A stretch of 14,727 bases of DNA from Verrucomicrobiota bacterium (GCA_003219335.1 QHOF01000066.1:1-14727); one strand, 5' to 3'. Positions 1 through 7,910 are shown, counted from the first letter of the stretch. Notes: generated by a model from the letters alone, not told the origin. Program-made: numbers and translations.

Positions 1-43
1 AACGATTAACTTATGGAGAGAAATTTCTTCTCCGAGATCACGA

Positions 44-850
44 ATGAAACGAGCGCTCTGGAATGTGCTGGCCTTTGCCGGGTTGCTGTTGATGACCGCG
101 TCGTTCGCCTGGGTCCTGCACCGTCAGGCCGAGCGGCCCGCGGCCAGAGCACCGTCGAGAACGGCGCAACCGCCGGCTGCTGCGCCCAAGCCTTTTGCCG
201 TAGTCGTCCTTGATCCCGGCCACGGCGGTCAAGACTCCGGCGCAATGTGCGGTGGCGTAATGGAAAAAGACCTGACGCTGGACGTGGCGCGGCGAATCGA
301 CCGGCTGCTGGACTCGGAAGGAATGGCCACATTGATGACCCGCTTGGGAGACACCTATGTTTCGCTGGCAGACCGCGCGGCATTCGCCAATCGAGTGACA
401 GATTGCATTTTCGTCAGCATCCATTTCAACGAAGATAACAAACCGGTAGCCACCGGCGTAGAGACGTACTACGCCGCGCATCAAATCACTGCCGGCTCGT
501 TTTTGGCTTCGTGGTTGCCTTTTCTGTGGCGAGCACTTTCGGATTCGCCGAATCCTGAGAGTCAACGTCTTGCCGGATTTATTCAGGAAGCGCTGGTGGC
601 GCGCACCCGGGCCGTGGATCGGGGCACGCGAACCAGCGAATTTTTTGTGGTCACAAACGTGACTGCTCCTGCCGTCTTGATCGAGGGAGGATTTCTCACA
701 AACAAGGCGGACATTTCCAGGCTCGCGACTGAGGATTATCGCGACCAGATTGCCGCAGCCGTGGCCGACGGAATTTTGCGTTATCGTGACGCGGCGAGTC
801 AGCCCCGAAAGCGTTCAAGGTTGGTGGTGAAAGATCCGAGAAAGCGCTGA
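44..850 (+). CDS. N-acetylmuramoyl-L-alanine amidase (Amidase_3, AmiC-like)
   Basis: A 268-residue zinc hydrolase that should cut the amide bond between N-acetylmuramic acid and the first L-alanine of the peptidoglycan stem, as in daughter-cell separation or wall recycling. Residues 5-25 form one hydrophobic segment (signal anchor or uncleaved signal), followed by a Pro/Ala-rich linker (30-50) and the catalytic domain (51-247). Family zinc ligands are visible as His60 in LDPGHGG, Glu74 in GVMEKDL and His127 in SIHFNED; Glu214 in LIEGGFLTN is the usual catalytic glutamate. No AMIN or SPOR domain is present, so septal targeting is not evident. The ATG at 44 gives a proper N-terminal hydrophobic segment; a GAG at 34-36 is only a weak ribosome site. 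It is followed after 37 bases by a peptidoglycan-binding protein on the same strand, probably co-transcribed. The family call is secure; the cellular role is inferred. Confidence 0.93.
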   Translation: MKRALWNVLAFAGLLLMTASFAWVLHRQAERPAARAPSRTAQPPAAAPKPFAVVVLDPGHGGQDSGAMCGGVMEKDLTLDVARRIDRLLDSEGMATLMTRLGDTYVSLADRAAFANRVTDCIFVSIHFNEDNKPVATGVETYYAAHQITAGSFLASWLPFLWRALSDSPNPESQRLAGFIQEALVARTRAVDRGTRTSEFFVVTNVTAPAVLIEGGFLTNKADISRLATEDYRDQIAAAVADGILRYRDAASQPRKRSRLVVKDPRKR

Positions 851-887
851 ATAGGCAAAAAAGCGGGGCGTCAAAAATAACATCGAA

Positions 888-1631
888 ATGAAAAGCAAAA
901 TCGCTGCGCTGATCTTCATTGGATCGCTGATGCTGGCGCGCGCCGATCAACTGGTTGAAAGCGTGCAGCAGGCGCTGAAGGACCAGGGTTTTTACTATGG
1001 CGAAGTGACCGGTGAAATGAATGCAAACTTAACCGCAGCCATTCGCCGCTACCAAATTCGCAACGGCCTGCAAGTTAACGGCGAACTCAACAACGAGACG
1101 CTTCACTCGCTGGGAATTAACTCTTCTGGCTCTACCCGACCAGCAACGAAAGCTGCGTCGCCGAGTCCTGCTTCGGCTGCTACACTTGGCGAAGGATCCT
1201 CTAACGAGACGGAAAATGCGGCGACCGCGCCGCCGGTTCAGCCATTTAACAATGAGCCGCCGACCCAACAAGTGTATCCATCCAGTCCCGTGACTTCCGG
1301 CGCTTCACCAGGAGGAGTGCTTGCTGGTACTCCATTCGAGACTGCTACTGCCGGTGTGCAGCGCAATGTGATTCTCTCGGCCCAGATCGCACTGGCCCGC
1401 CGGGGCCTCTATCACCAACAGATTGATGGAATCTATGGGCCGGCAATGGAACTTTCCCTGCGAGCATATCAGGCCCAAACGAAGATTCCTGTGACGGGCC
1501 GGCTGGATATCGAAACGCTTGCAGCAATGCGCTTGTTGCCACCGCCACGCGAACCGTATTACGATCCCTCGCGCCGGCGTATGCGTGCCCCGCCCGGTCC
1601 GCCAGTTCGCGGTCAGTGGGTTCCTGAATAA
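888..1631 (+). CDS. Secreted protein with two peptidoglycan-binding (PG_binding_1) domains
   Basis: A 247-residue exported protein. Residues 1-19 look like a signal peptide ending in ARA-D. Two peptidoglycan-binding type 1 repeats follow: residues 21-77 (QQALKDQGFYYGEVTGEMN, then AIRRYQIRNGLQVNGELN) and 160-216 (AQIALARRGLYHQQIDGIYG, then LRAYQAQTKIPVTGRLD). They are separated by a Ser/Pro/Ala-rich linker of about 80 residues, and the tail (219-247) is rich in Pro, Arg and Tyr. No catalytic domain is present, so it probably anchors or scaffolds at the wall, perhaps with the amidase encoded 37 bases upstream. The ATG at 888 has no close Shine-Dalgarno sequence (GGGG lies about 20 bases upstream). 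The linker DNA at 1185-1195 shares 11 bases with a palindromic insert in the kinase gene downstream. Confidence 0.85.
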   Translation: MKSKIAALIFIGSLMLARADQLVESVQQALKDQGFYYGEVTGEMNANLTAAIRRYQIRNGLQVNGELNNETLHSLGINSSGSTRPATKAASPSPASAATLGEGSSNETENAATAPPVQPFNNEPPTQQVYPSSPVTSGASPGGVLAGTPFETATAGVQRNVILSAQIALARRGLYHQQIDGIYGPAMELSLRAYQAQTKIPVTGRLDIETLAAMRLLPPPREPYYDPSRRRMRAPPGPPVRGQWVPE

Positions 1632-1644
1632 CGTGACGCGGGCC

Positions 1645-1668
1645 TCTGGCCCGCCGCGGCGGGCCAGA
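1645..1668. terminator. Perfect 24-bp palindrome between convergent genes
   Basis: TCTGGCCCGCCG at 1645-1656 is followed directly by its exact reverse complement at 1657-1668. It sits in the 45-base gap between two convergent genes (stops at 1631 and 1677), so it could stop transcription from both sides. There is no T-run on either strand, so it is not a textbook intrinsic terminator. It may equally be a dispersed palindromic repeat. Confidence 0.5.
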
Positions 1669-1676
1669 CGCATGCG

Positions 1677-2486
1677 CTACTTTGGAGTATCGAAACGCAC
1701 TGATTGTAGTTCGGCAAAAACTGTGCCGACAAAAACTTGCGCTTCAATGCGGAGCAGAATGCGCTCCGCATCATCTGACACCCAGATGGTGGCGCGACGA
1801 AATTTCCGATACGGCTCCAATTCGAGATGCTTGCCGATGCGCTTCAACTGCAAATCAAGTTTGATTGCGTTGTAAGTAGCGGCGTGCACAGAGATTTTTT
1901 CCCGGCCGGCGACGGTGACGGTAGCAAGATAAGCATTGGTAGCGGGGTAAACGACAACGCGATAAACGCTGTGATCCCCAAGGGGCTGGCTGCGCAAATA
2001 GAGCACCGCCGAGTGCATATCGAACAGGTTCGGCAAACTAAACTGGCGAGTCTTTGTTTTGGTGGCATCGCCTTCGCCTTCTGTTTTCGCCGCAGTTACT
2101 CCGCTGTTTGTAAATGTGAGATGGGTAGCGATTTTTTTTGATCGATAATTCTCTGTTTGCTGCGTTTCGATCGGGTGCAGTGTTTCCGCGTTGGCGACCG
2201 CGCGATGGGTCACATCGAGTTTCCACAGCAACCGAACCAAGCCGATGGTTCGGCCCGTTCCGTCGAGTTGAAACTTATCTCCAGAGGGCTTTGTAAAATG
2301 GACCTCTCCGGTGGCGGCGGTAAATCCCGCCCATCCGAAGCGGTAGAATGCACGCAGCGGACGCCACTCGGGAAAATTCCCAGCCGGATCTCTGCTGACC
2401 GTCGCCTGCCAATTCGCCGCCAGCGAACCGGCGCAGAACGCGAACAAAATCGCGATCGCCCATTGTGTTGATCGTCGATGGAACAT
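1677..2486 (-). CDS. Exported DUF3108 domain protein
   Basis: A 269-residue protein of unknown molecular function. Residues 1-23 form a signal peptide (two Arg, then a hydrophobic run ending AGSLAAN). The rest matches the DUF3108 layout: an N-terminal strand region with FYRFGWAGFTAATGEVHF (about 47-64), a middle with NLFDMHSAVLYLRSQPL (about 152-168), and a C-terminal part in which IWVSDDAERILLRIEAQVFVG precedes a final AEL. The family is thought to be periplasmic or outer-membrane associated; no enzyme activity is established. I chose the ATG at 2486. A frame open further upstream to 2657 would cross the terminator at 2550-2582, overlap the chaperone gene and bury the signal peptide. The gene lies downstream of bamA-ompH on the same strand but behind a terminator, so it probably has its own promoter. 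Confidence 0.8.
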   Translation of the reverse strand: MFHRRSTQWAIAILFAFCAGSLAANWQATVSRDPAGNFPEWRPLRAFYRFGWAGFTAATGEVHFTKPSGDKFQLDGTGRTIGLVRLLWKLDVTHRAVANAETLHPIETQQTENYRSKKIATHLTFTNSGVTAAKTEGEGDATKTKTRQFSLPNLFDMHSAVLYLRSQPLGDHSVYRVVVYPATNAYLATVTVAGREKISVHAATYNAIKLDLQLKRIGKHLELEPYRKFRRATIWVSDDAERILLRIEAQVFVGTVFAELQSVRFDTPK

Positions 2487-2549
2487 TTTCGCAGCCAGCC
2501 GCCATTCACAAATCGTCGTTATGTGAGCCTGCGGCTCTCCCGTGTACGC

Positions 2550-2582
2550 AAAAATACACGCGAGTTTGGCCCGCGTGTATTT
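2550..2582 (-). terminator. Intrinsic terminator after the ompH-like gene
   Basis: On the minus strand an exact 11-bp stem (AAATACACGCG at 2552-2562 pairs with CGCGTGTATTT at 2572-2582) closes a 9-base loop and runs into five T residues (complement of A2554-A2550). It starts 20 bases after the chaperone stop codon, which is the normal placement for a rho-independent terminator ending the bamA-ompH transcript. Confidence 0.85.
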
Positions 2583-2601
2583 CTGAATGATCGAATGTAA
2601 T

Positions 2602-3240
2602 TTAAGGTTTCGACGCTCTTGCCGGCGTAACAGAGCTACTCGTCGAAGCTTTTCCACTTGAAGCTGCAGCGCGGCCTGGCCTGTTGAGCGCGGAGATCAC
2701 GTCGTTTGTGAAATCGACATTGTCCGGCGCGTACATCACCACTGGGACGCCATTGATGCTCATACCCGATTTATCCAGGACCAGGTCGAGATTTTTGGCT
2801 TTGACTTTCTCCACTACGACGTCGGTGATTTCCTTTACGATTCCCTCTCGCACGCGCATCAGTTGTTCTTGCAATTGTCGTTCACGGGTTTGGCGGAAAT
2901 CGCTGATCTCCTGCTCCATTCTTTTGATGCTCGCGATCTTGTCGTCGCGATCTTTGGCGATCTGCGTCTTCTTATCCGCGCTCAAGGCTGCGGACTCCAG
3001 CTGCTTGTTCAGATTGTTGATCTCGTCCAGCGACTTCTTGTAAGCTTCTGCCCGGTCGTAGTATTCTTTCTTGGCGGCATTCTTCGCGTCGTTGATCTTT
3101 ACTTCGGCTTCCTTGGTCTTGTTATATTCCTTAAAAGCGCGCTGCATATCGACGGTTCCGATTTTCAGCGTGCCCTGTGCGAACGCCGCAAGCGGAAGGA
3201 CGAGGGTTAGCGCAAAGACTATGGACAAAGACTTCTTCAT
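2602..3240 (-). CDS. ompH: OmpH/Skp-family periplasmic chaperone
   Basis: A 212-residue protein with a signal peptide (1-21, ending AAFA-Q), a short beta segment (LKIGTVDMQRAF, residues 25-36), a long charged helical region (about 37-135) that would form the coiled-coil arms of the Skp fold, and a closing domain with LDLVLDKSGMSINGVPVVMYAPDNVDFTNDVISALN. The last 25 residues are a Ser/Ala/Pro tail that is longer than in enteric Skp. Skp-like trimers hold unfolded outer-membrane proteins in the periplasm and hand them to the BAM complex. This fits its place 55 bases downstream of bamA on the same strand, a widely conserved gene order. The ATG at 3240 lacks a Shine-Dalgarno sequence; the upstream stretch is pyrimidine-rich instead. 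The terminator at 2550-2582 ends the unit. Confidence 0.92.
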   Translation of the reverse strand: MKKSLSIVFALTLVLPLAAFAQGTLKIGTVDMQRAFKEYNKTKEAEVKINDAKNAAKKEYYDRAEAYKKSLDEINNLNKQLESAALSADKKTQIAKDRDDKIASIKRMEQEISDFRQTRERQLQEQLMRVREGIVKEITDVVVEKVKAKNLDLVLDKSGMSINGVPVVMYAPDNVDFTNDVISALNRPGRAAASSGKASTSSSVTPARASKP

Positions 3241-3295
3241 AAAACGGAGGATAAGGTGGTTGGAAACGGTTTAGACTGCAACGATATATATTCGT

Positions 3296-5629
3296 TCAAA
3301 ATTGATAACCAACACTGAAATTGAAGTGGCCGCCGCCATTGTAGCCGTCGCGTTGAAGGGGATACCCATAGTCAAGGCGCAGCGGGCCAATGGGCAGATT
3401 TATTCGAAGCCCCACACCGATATCGGAAACGATGTGCTTAAAGTCGAAAGACCAGGGGTCAGCATTGACGAAACCAGTGTCGTAAAAGACCGCGCCGCGC
3501 GCCTTTTCGATGATGGGGAAAGTCCATTCAATTGTGGCCCGAGCCATTGATTGGCCGCCGATCGGTTCACCCGTTGCGTCTTGCGGTCCGACTTCGCGAT
3601 AGGGAAATCCGCGGAGGTTATTTGCGCCTCCGAGATAGAGACGTTCAAAGATTGGGACCTCCGTGCCATTGCCCCACGTATCGACTGTGGCAACCTCGGC
3701 GTTGAGAAGCAGGATGGTGTCCCATTTAAGACGAAAATATTGCGCCCCTTCCAGGTCCCATCCGTAAATCTGGGTATCGCCTCCCAGAAAACCGCCCGCA
3801 ATAAAAGGCGAAAGGGTGACGCGTTGCCCCGTTCGCGTGAGCAACGGATTGTCGCGGCGGTCGAAGACGACACTGCTCAAGATCTTGCTCTCGGTGAAGG
3901 AACCCTCCTGGGACTGAATGAACGAGGAGGCAGTGGAGGACACATTAAAAATATCGATGTCCTGCAACTGGTATGCGAGGCTCACGTACATGGAGGAAGT
4001 AATCGGCTTGCGCATCTCGATTGTGAACCCGTAATTGCGCTGGTTGTATTCCACGCTCAGATAATCCGCCTCTGAGTAAAAAAGCTGACCGCTCAGCGAT
4101 AGTCGCCGGTCGAGGAAATACGGCTCGGTCAAGCTGAGGAGGAAGTCTTTCCGCTGAGTGCCGTACTGGAGGCGCACCCGGAATTTCTGACCACCCCCGG
4201 TAAAGGCAGGCCAGTTAAACAAATCGAAATTGCCTTGCGTCAGTTCCACGAACCCAACCAATTGATCAACGGTGCTGAAGCCCGCCCCGAAACTCAGCGA
4301 GCCCGTCCGTTTCTCCTGCACTAAAATCGTGAGGTCTTTGCGGCCGGGCACATCTGTGTCTTCCGGGTAGGTCTCTACCTTGGAAAAATAACCGAGGTTC
4401 TCCAAACGTTTCTTCGTCGTGTCCACCCGGACCGTGTTGAAGACGTCTCCGGGCGCAACGAGAACTTCCCGGCGGATGACCTTGTCCTTCGTGCGCGTGT
4501 TCCCCTCGATATCGACCCGGTTCACATATGAGCGCTCGCTTTCCTCAATCTTGTAATGCACATCGACCAAAGCCGGACCGGCCGGGGTGCTTTCCGGCGT
4601 GATCACCAGATCGACGTAACCGCCGCTGCCATACGCATCGGCCACCGCCTTTGCGTCGTCGTGCAATTGCTTCGGCGAATACACGCTGCCTTCCTTCATT
4701 TTTAGCAGAGCGCGAATCGCTTGTTCCTTGGCTACCTTCTCACCCGAAATGGTGAGGTTGCGTACGTGATACTGTGGACCTTCTGCAATCACGATGGTGA
4801 TGGTGAGTGCGCCCTTTGCATCCCGTTCACGGCGCACGTCTTTGATTTCGACGTCAATGAAGCCGTGATTTTGGTAAAACTCGCGCAGGCTGTCCAAGTC
4901 CTGTTGCAGTTGCGCCTCGTCGAGTCGGCCGGACTTATCAACAAAGGCGACGATCGTTTTGCGCTTGGTTTTCATTTCCTTGCGCAGCCGCCAGTCGCTG
5001 AAGTGCGCGTTCCCCTCGAAACTGATCTGTTTCACCGCGCCTTTCGCTCCTTCGTTCACGGTGAAAATCACCCGCGCCGTCCCACGCCTCTCATCAATTG
5101 ATTCCACACGGAATTGCACGTTGACATCCGTGAAGCCGTGCGACTGATAAATTTCGATGATTTTCTCGCGTGCCTCTTCCAAATCCTCTTCTCTGATCGG
5201 GTAGTTGAGTTTCAATTTGATTTCTTTGCGCAGTTTCTTCGCGCTGATCCGTCTGGCTCCTTCGATTACGATTTCTCGCGCAACCAAACGCGTCTGCACC
5301 TGGACGATTACCTTGATGCCGTTGCCTTCTGGCGCACCGAAGATGCGAACATTTTGGACCGCGCCGCTCTTGTAAAGCGCTTCCACATCCTGCTCCACGG
5401 TTACGTCGTTATATGGCTGGCCCACCTTTGTCCGCATATATGCCAGAATCCGCTCTTTACTGACGGTGGCGGGCCCTGTGTACTCTACTTCGATCGACCG
5501 GATGATGGGACGAGGCGGCGCCTCCTGCGGAGTTTGCGACCGGGCCGATGGCGCTCCCAGCAGCGCACAAATGAATGCGACCCAAGTTGCCGAAAGTGGG
5601 GGGCGCATCCATCCGGAAAGTTCTTTCAT
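3296..5629 (-). CDS. bamA: Outer-membrane protein assembly factor BamA
   Basis: A 777-residue Omp85-family protein, the core of the machine that folds beta-barrel proteins into the outer membrane. Residues 1-31 are a signal peptide (hydrophobic core WVAFICALLG, then SARS-Q). Five POTRA repeats follow at about 42-112, 115-193, 196-285, 287-364 and 367-441. The C-terminal 16-stranded barrel spans about 445-777 and contains the Omp85 loop-6 signature as LRGF (672-675, in NNLRGFPYREVG). The last strand ends in HFNFSVGYQF with a terminal Phe, the usual beta-signal. Length and layout match family members, so the gene appears intact. The ATG at 5629 gives a proper signal peptide, and a sigma70-type promoter lies about 50 bases upstream. 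It heads a bamA-ompH unit. Only the exact start is uncertain (Met8 is a weaker option). Confidence 0.97.
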   Translation of the reverse strand: MKELSGWMRPPLSATWVAFICALLGAPSARSQTPQEAPPRPIIRSIEVEYTGPATVSKERILAYMRTKVGQPYNDVTVEQDVEALYKSGAVQNVRIFGAPEGNGIKVIVQVQTRLVAREIVIEGARRISAKKLRKEIKLKLNYPIREEDLEEAREKIIEIYQSHGFTDVNVQFRVESIDERRGTARVIFTVNEGAKGAVKQISFEGNAHFSDWRLRKEMKTKRKTIVAFVDKSGRLDEAQLQQDLDSLREFYQNHGFIDVEIKDVRRERDAKGALTITIVIAEGPQYHVRNLTISGEKVAKEQAIRALLKMKEGSVYSPKQLHDDAKAVADAYGSGGYVDLVITPESTPAGPALVDVHYKIEESERSYVNRVDIEGNTRTKDKVIRREVLVAPGDVFNTVRVDTTKKRLENLGYFSKVETYPEDTDVPGRKDLTILVQEKRTGSLSFGAGFSTVDQLVGFVELTQGNFDLFNWPAFTGGGQKFRVRLQYGTQRKDFLLSLTEPYFLDRRLSLSGQLFYSEADYLSVEYNQRNYGFTIEMRKPITSSMYVSLAYQLQDIDIFNVSSTASSFIQSQEGSFTESKILSSVVFDRRDNPLLTRTGQRVTLSPFIAGGFLGGDTQIYGWDLEGAQYFRLKWDTILLLNAEVATVDTWGNGTEVPIFERLYLGGANNLRGFPYREVGPQDATGEPIGGQSMARATIEWTFPIIEKARGAVFYDTGFVNADPWSFDFKHIVSDIGVGLRINLPIGPLRLDYGYPLQRDGYNGGGHFNFSVGYQF

Positions 5630-5679
5630 AGGTTAAGAAGCGCAATCCCGCGCAAACGGACCAACGCGGAACAGGCGGC

Positions 5680-5708
5680 TATATCGGGAAGAAGAAGCCC
5701 ATCGTCAA
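5680..5708 (-). promoter_or_regulatory. Sigma70-like promoter upstream of bamA
   Basis: On the minus strand a -35 box TTGACG (5708-5703) is followed, after exactly 17 bases, by a -10 box GATATA (5685-5680). Transcription would start near 5673, giving a leader of about 45 bases before the bamA ATG at 5629. It is the best consensus match seen in this window and lies in the only non-coding gap upstream of bamA. Experimental support is lacking. Confidence 0.6.
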
Positions 5709-5762
5709 GGCAAAGATTTTCTACAGTTGCTAGTGCCTCCACCGAGAGTCCGGCCGTGAGTT

Positions 5763-6854
5763 TTAATTTAGAAGTTCGTACCAGTTATTCCGCCGCCGCG
5801 GCTGGTAGCCGGCATCGCGAACGAGGGATTCGATCTGCTCAGCATTTAGCCGAAATGTTGTCCCGGCGCTGCTCACCACATTTTCTTCCATCATTACCGA
5901 GCCGAAATCGTTTGCGCCATGTCTGAGTGCGATCTGGCCGATATCCGGACCTTGCGTCACCCAGGAGCTTTGCACGTTCTCGATGTTGTCGAGGAAAATC
6001 CGGGCCAGCGCTTGTGTCCGCAAATATTCAGCCACGCCAGTGGGCTGCTTCACTTTGAGCACGGTATGCTGCGGTTGAAAGGTCCAGCAGATAAACGCAG
6101 TAAATCCACCGCTGCGGTCCTGTTGATCGCGAATGCGCCGCAAATGTTCGACGCGGTCGTCGATTGTCTCGACGTGACCGAACATCATCGTAGCGCTCGA
6201 GTTCAAACCCAGCTCATGCGCGACCTGCATCACCTCCAGCCATTCATCGCTGTTGATTTTCAAAGGCGAAATCTTCTTCCGCACGCGATCCACCAATATT
6301 TCACCGCCGCCGCCCGGAATTGAACCAAGTCCCGCGTTTTTAAATTCGGAAATCACTTCTCGCAACGGCATCCGAAAGGTTTCCGCGAAATGCTGGAACT
6401 CGGGCGGACTGAATCCGTGGATATTGATGTGCGGATACTTTTCGCGGATGTGATGCAGAAGGTCGATGTACCATTCGAACGGCAATTTAGGATGATGCCC
6501 GCCCTGCATCAGAATTTGTACTCCGCCCGCGGCGGAAAGTTCGTCCAGTTTTTGATCGATCTGATCAAAGCTCAGGACGTAATGGTCCTCATCTTTCTCG
6601 GTCCGATAAAACGCGCAGAATTTGCAATAGACGTTGCAGACGTTCGTGTAGTTAATATTGCGATCCACGATATAAGTCACGATCTCGCGCCCGCGCCCGC
6701 CGTAACTTCTCGCCTTTGCCAAATCGCGCCTGGCATGGGCATGCGCGCCGAGTTCTTCCAGCGGCCACCGATATAATTCCAGCGCGTCGTCCGCCGAAAT
6801 CCGTTCGCCCGCGAGAACTTTTTGCGTCAGCCCATCTCGATTCAAAGAAACCAT
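5763..6854 (-). CDS. mqnC: Cyclic dehypoxanthinyl futalosine synthase (radical SAM, MqnC)
   Basis: A 363-residue radical SAM enzyme of the MqnC/CofH/MqnE group. The cluster-binding motif CxxxCxxC is visible as Cys73, Cys77 and Cys80 in NYTNVCNVYCKFCAFYR. Other family-typical stretches are GGVQILMQGGHHPKLPFEWY, HGFSPPEF, SIPGGGGEILVDRVR, SATMMFGHVE and FICWTFQPQHT. MqnC cyclises dehypoxanthine futalosine to its spiro cyclic form in the futalosine route to menaquinone, in the cytoplasm. The FCAFYR signature and about 360-residue length favour MqnC over CofH or MqnE. No other mqn gene lies in the window, so pathway genes must be elsewhere. It is divergent from the D-amino-acid oxidase gene with only 41 bases between their starts. 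A TATAAA box lies about 10 bases before the ATG, which suggests a very short or absent leader. Confidence 0.92.
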   Translation of the reverse strand: MVSLNRDGLTQKVLAGERISADDALELYRWPLEELGAHAHARRDLAKARSYGGRGREIVTYIVDRNINYTNVCNVYCKFCAFYRTEKDEDHYVLSFDQIDQKLDELSAAGGVQILMQGGHHPKLPFEWYIDLLHHIREKYPHINIHGFSPPEFQHFAETFRMPLREVISEFKNAGLGSIPGGGGEILVDRVRKKISPLKINSDEWLEVMQVAHELGLNSSATMMFGHVETIDDRVEHLRRIRDQQDRSGGFTAFICWTFQPQHTVLKVKQPTGVAEYLRTQALARIFLDNIENVQSSWVTQGPDIGQIALRHGANDFGSVMMEENVVSSAGTTFRLNAEQIESLVRDAGYQPRRRNNWYELLN

Positions 6855-6864
6855 CGCCGGTCAT

Positions 6865-6870
6865 TTTATA
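6865..6870 (-). promoter_or_regulatory. Possible -10 box of mqnC
   Basis: The minus strand reads TATAAA at 6870-6865 in the 41-base gap between divergent starts. Transcription from it would begin only a few bases before the mqnC ATG at 6854, implying a nearly leaderless mRNA. No clear -35 box lies at the right distance, so support is weak. Confidence 0.3.
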
Positions 6871-6895
6871 TGACGTGTCGGCTCATTGCACGTAG

Positions 6896-7894
6896 ATGAT
6901 TGTGGTTATGGATCACGTAGCCGTCATTGGCGCGGGCGTATCGGGATTGACCTGCGGCGTCCTGTTTGCAGAACGCGGATACCGCCCGGCGATTTTTGCG
7001 AAGGAAACAGGCCAGCAAACCACGTCCGGCGCCGCGGGGGCGCTTTGGTTTCCTTACGACGCGGAGCCAGCAGAAAAAATCATTCCCTGGGCGCTCCGGA
7101 CGTTTGAAATGCTTGCCGATCTCGCTGGCGTTCCAGCAAGCGGCGTCGCGATGATTGAGCTGCGCCAATTTTCGCGCACCGGCGAAATTCAAATACCCGA
7201 TTGGGCCATCCCGCTCGGCGCGCGCCCGCTTCCTTCCTCTGTCATTTCGAGCGAACCCGGAAGCGAAGTCGAGAAATCTCTAACTGTTCGGTTTGGCGAA
7301 TTCACCAGCGGCTTCTCGCTCCGCGTCCCGCTAATGGACACGACGATTTATCTCGATTATCTGGCCGGGCGTTTCGTGGAGGTTGGCGGCCAAATCAATA
7401 CGAATATCCGCTTCGAAAATCTCGAAGAGGTCGATCCAAAATTCGATCTCGTGATCAACTGCGCCGGGATTGGCGCACGCGAGCTTGTGCAGGATTTCGA
7501 TCTTGAGCCGCATCGTGGCCAGGTCGCAATCGTATCGAAGATCGATAATCTCTCGTGCGCGATTGTATGTGACGATCCTCCGCTTATGTACGCAATCCCC
7601 CGGGGGAACGATTGCGTTTTCGGCGGAACAAACAATCTCAGCGACAACTTGGCGACTGACCCCGCAACCACACATCGCATCGTCGCCGAATGCAGTCGTG
7701 TGTTGCATATCGACAAACCTCGCGTCCTCGCCGAGCGCGTCGGGCTGCGTCCGTATCGGAGATCAGGCGTGCGTCTCGAGCGCGAAAAACTTCGCGATGG
7801 CCGCATCGTCATCCACAATTACGGTCATGGCGGCTCCGGCTTCACGCTCTCCTGGGGTTGTGCACGTGAGGTTGTTGAACTAGTCCCCTTGTAG
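6896..7894 (+). CDS. FAD-dependent D-amino-acid oxidase family protein
   Basis: A 332-residue flavoprotein of the DAO family, which oxidatively deaminates D-amino acids to 2-oxo acids, ammonia and hydrogen peroxide. The N-terminal FAD-binding GxGxxG is visible (VIGAGVSG, Gly12, Gly14, Gly17), with an acidic/basic beta-end and the SGAAGALWFP loop (44-53) typical of DAAO. Tyr232 in MYAIPRG and Arg285 in VGLRPYR match positions that bind the substrate carboxylate in known DAAOs. The C-terminal signature HNYGHGGSGFTLSWGCA (307-323) is intact. Compared with the family, residues about 115-129 form an extra low-complexity loop, encoded by a palindromic repeat (7240-7281) inserted in frame before FTSGFSLRVPLMDT. 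The ATG at 6896 is used; Met5 (6908) is equally possible. D-amino acids from peptidoglycan turnover are a plausible substrate, but this is inference; D-aspartate oxidase activity cannot be excluded. Confidence 0.88.
   Translation: MIVVMDHVAVIGAGVSGLTCGVLFAERGYRPAIFAKETGQQTTSGAAGALWFPYDAEPAEKIIPWALRTFEMLADLAGVPASGVAMIELRQFSRTGEIQIPDWAIPLGARPLPSSVISSEPGSEVEKSLTVRFGEFTSGFSLRVPLMDTTIYLDYLAGRFVEVGGQINTNIRFENLEEVDPKFDLVINCAGIGARELVQDFDLEPHRGQVAIVSKIDNLSCAIVCDDPPLMYAIPRGNDCVFGGTNNLSDNLATDPATTHRIVAECSRVLHIDKPRVLAERVGLRPYRRSGVRLEREKLRDGRIVIHNYGHGGSGFTLSWGCAREVVELVPL
7240..7281. repeat. Palindromic repeat inserted in frame in the D-amino-acid oxidase gene
   Basis: The stretch begins TGTCATTTCGAGCG (7240-7253) and ends GCGAAGTCGAGAAATCTCT (7263-7281). 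The ends pair through ATTTC/GAAAT and through TCGA/TCGA and GCG-type segments, an imperfect dyad. The pattern GTCATTTCGAGCGAAG...GAGAAATCTC resembles a short dispersed repeat that I associate with intergenic DNA of various soil bacteria (recalled, not searched here). Forty-two bases equal 14 codons, so the frame is kept. It encodes residues 115-128 (SVISSEPGSEVEKS). Confidence 0.6.
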
Positions 7895-7910
7895 CGACTA
7901 GCGGGCCGAA

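Noticed and set aside
2487..2657. N-terminal extension of the DUF3108 protein to an ATG at 2657
   Set aside because: It would overlap the chaperone gene, cross a strong terminator and place the signal peptide at residue 58.
3279..3295. AACGA/TCGTT hairpin between bamA and the chaperone gene
   Set aside because: Five-base stem with an AT loop and no T-run; unlikely to stop transcription inside a conserved gene pair.
5114..5926. A 270-residue plus-strand frame spanning the bamA start, the bamA promoter gap and the end of mqnC
   Set aside because: It is antisense to two confidently identified genes, has no recognisable domain and crosses a consensus-like promoter; an antisense shadow of GC-rich genes.
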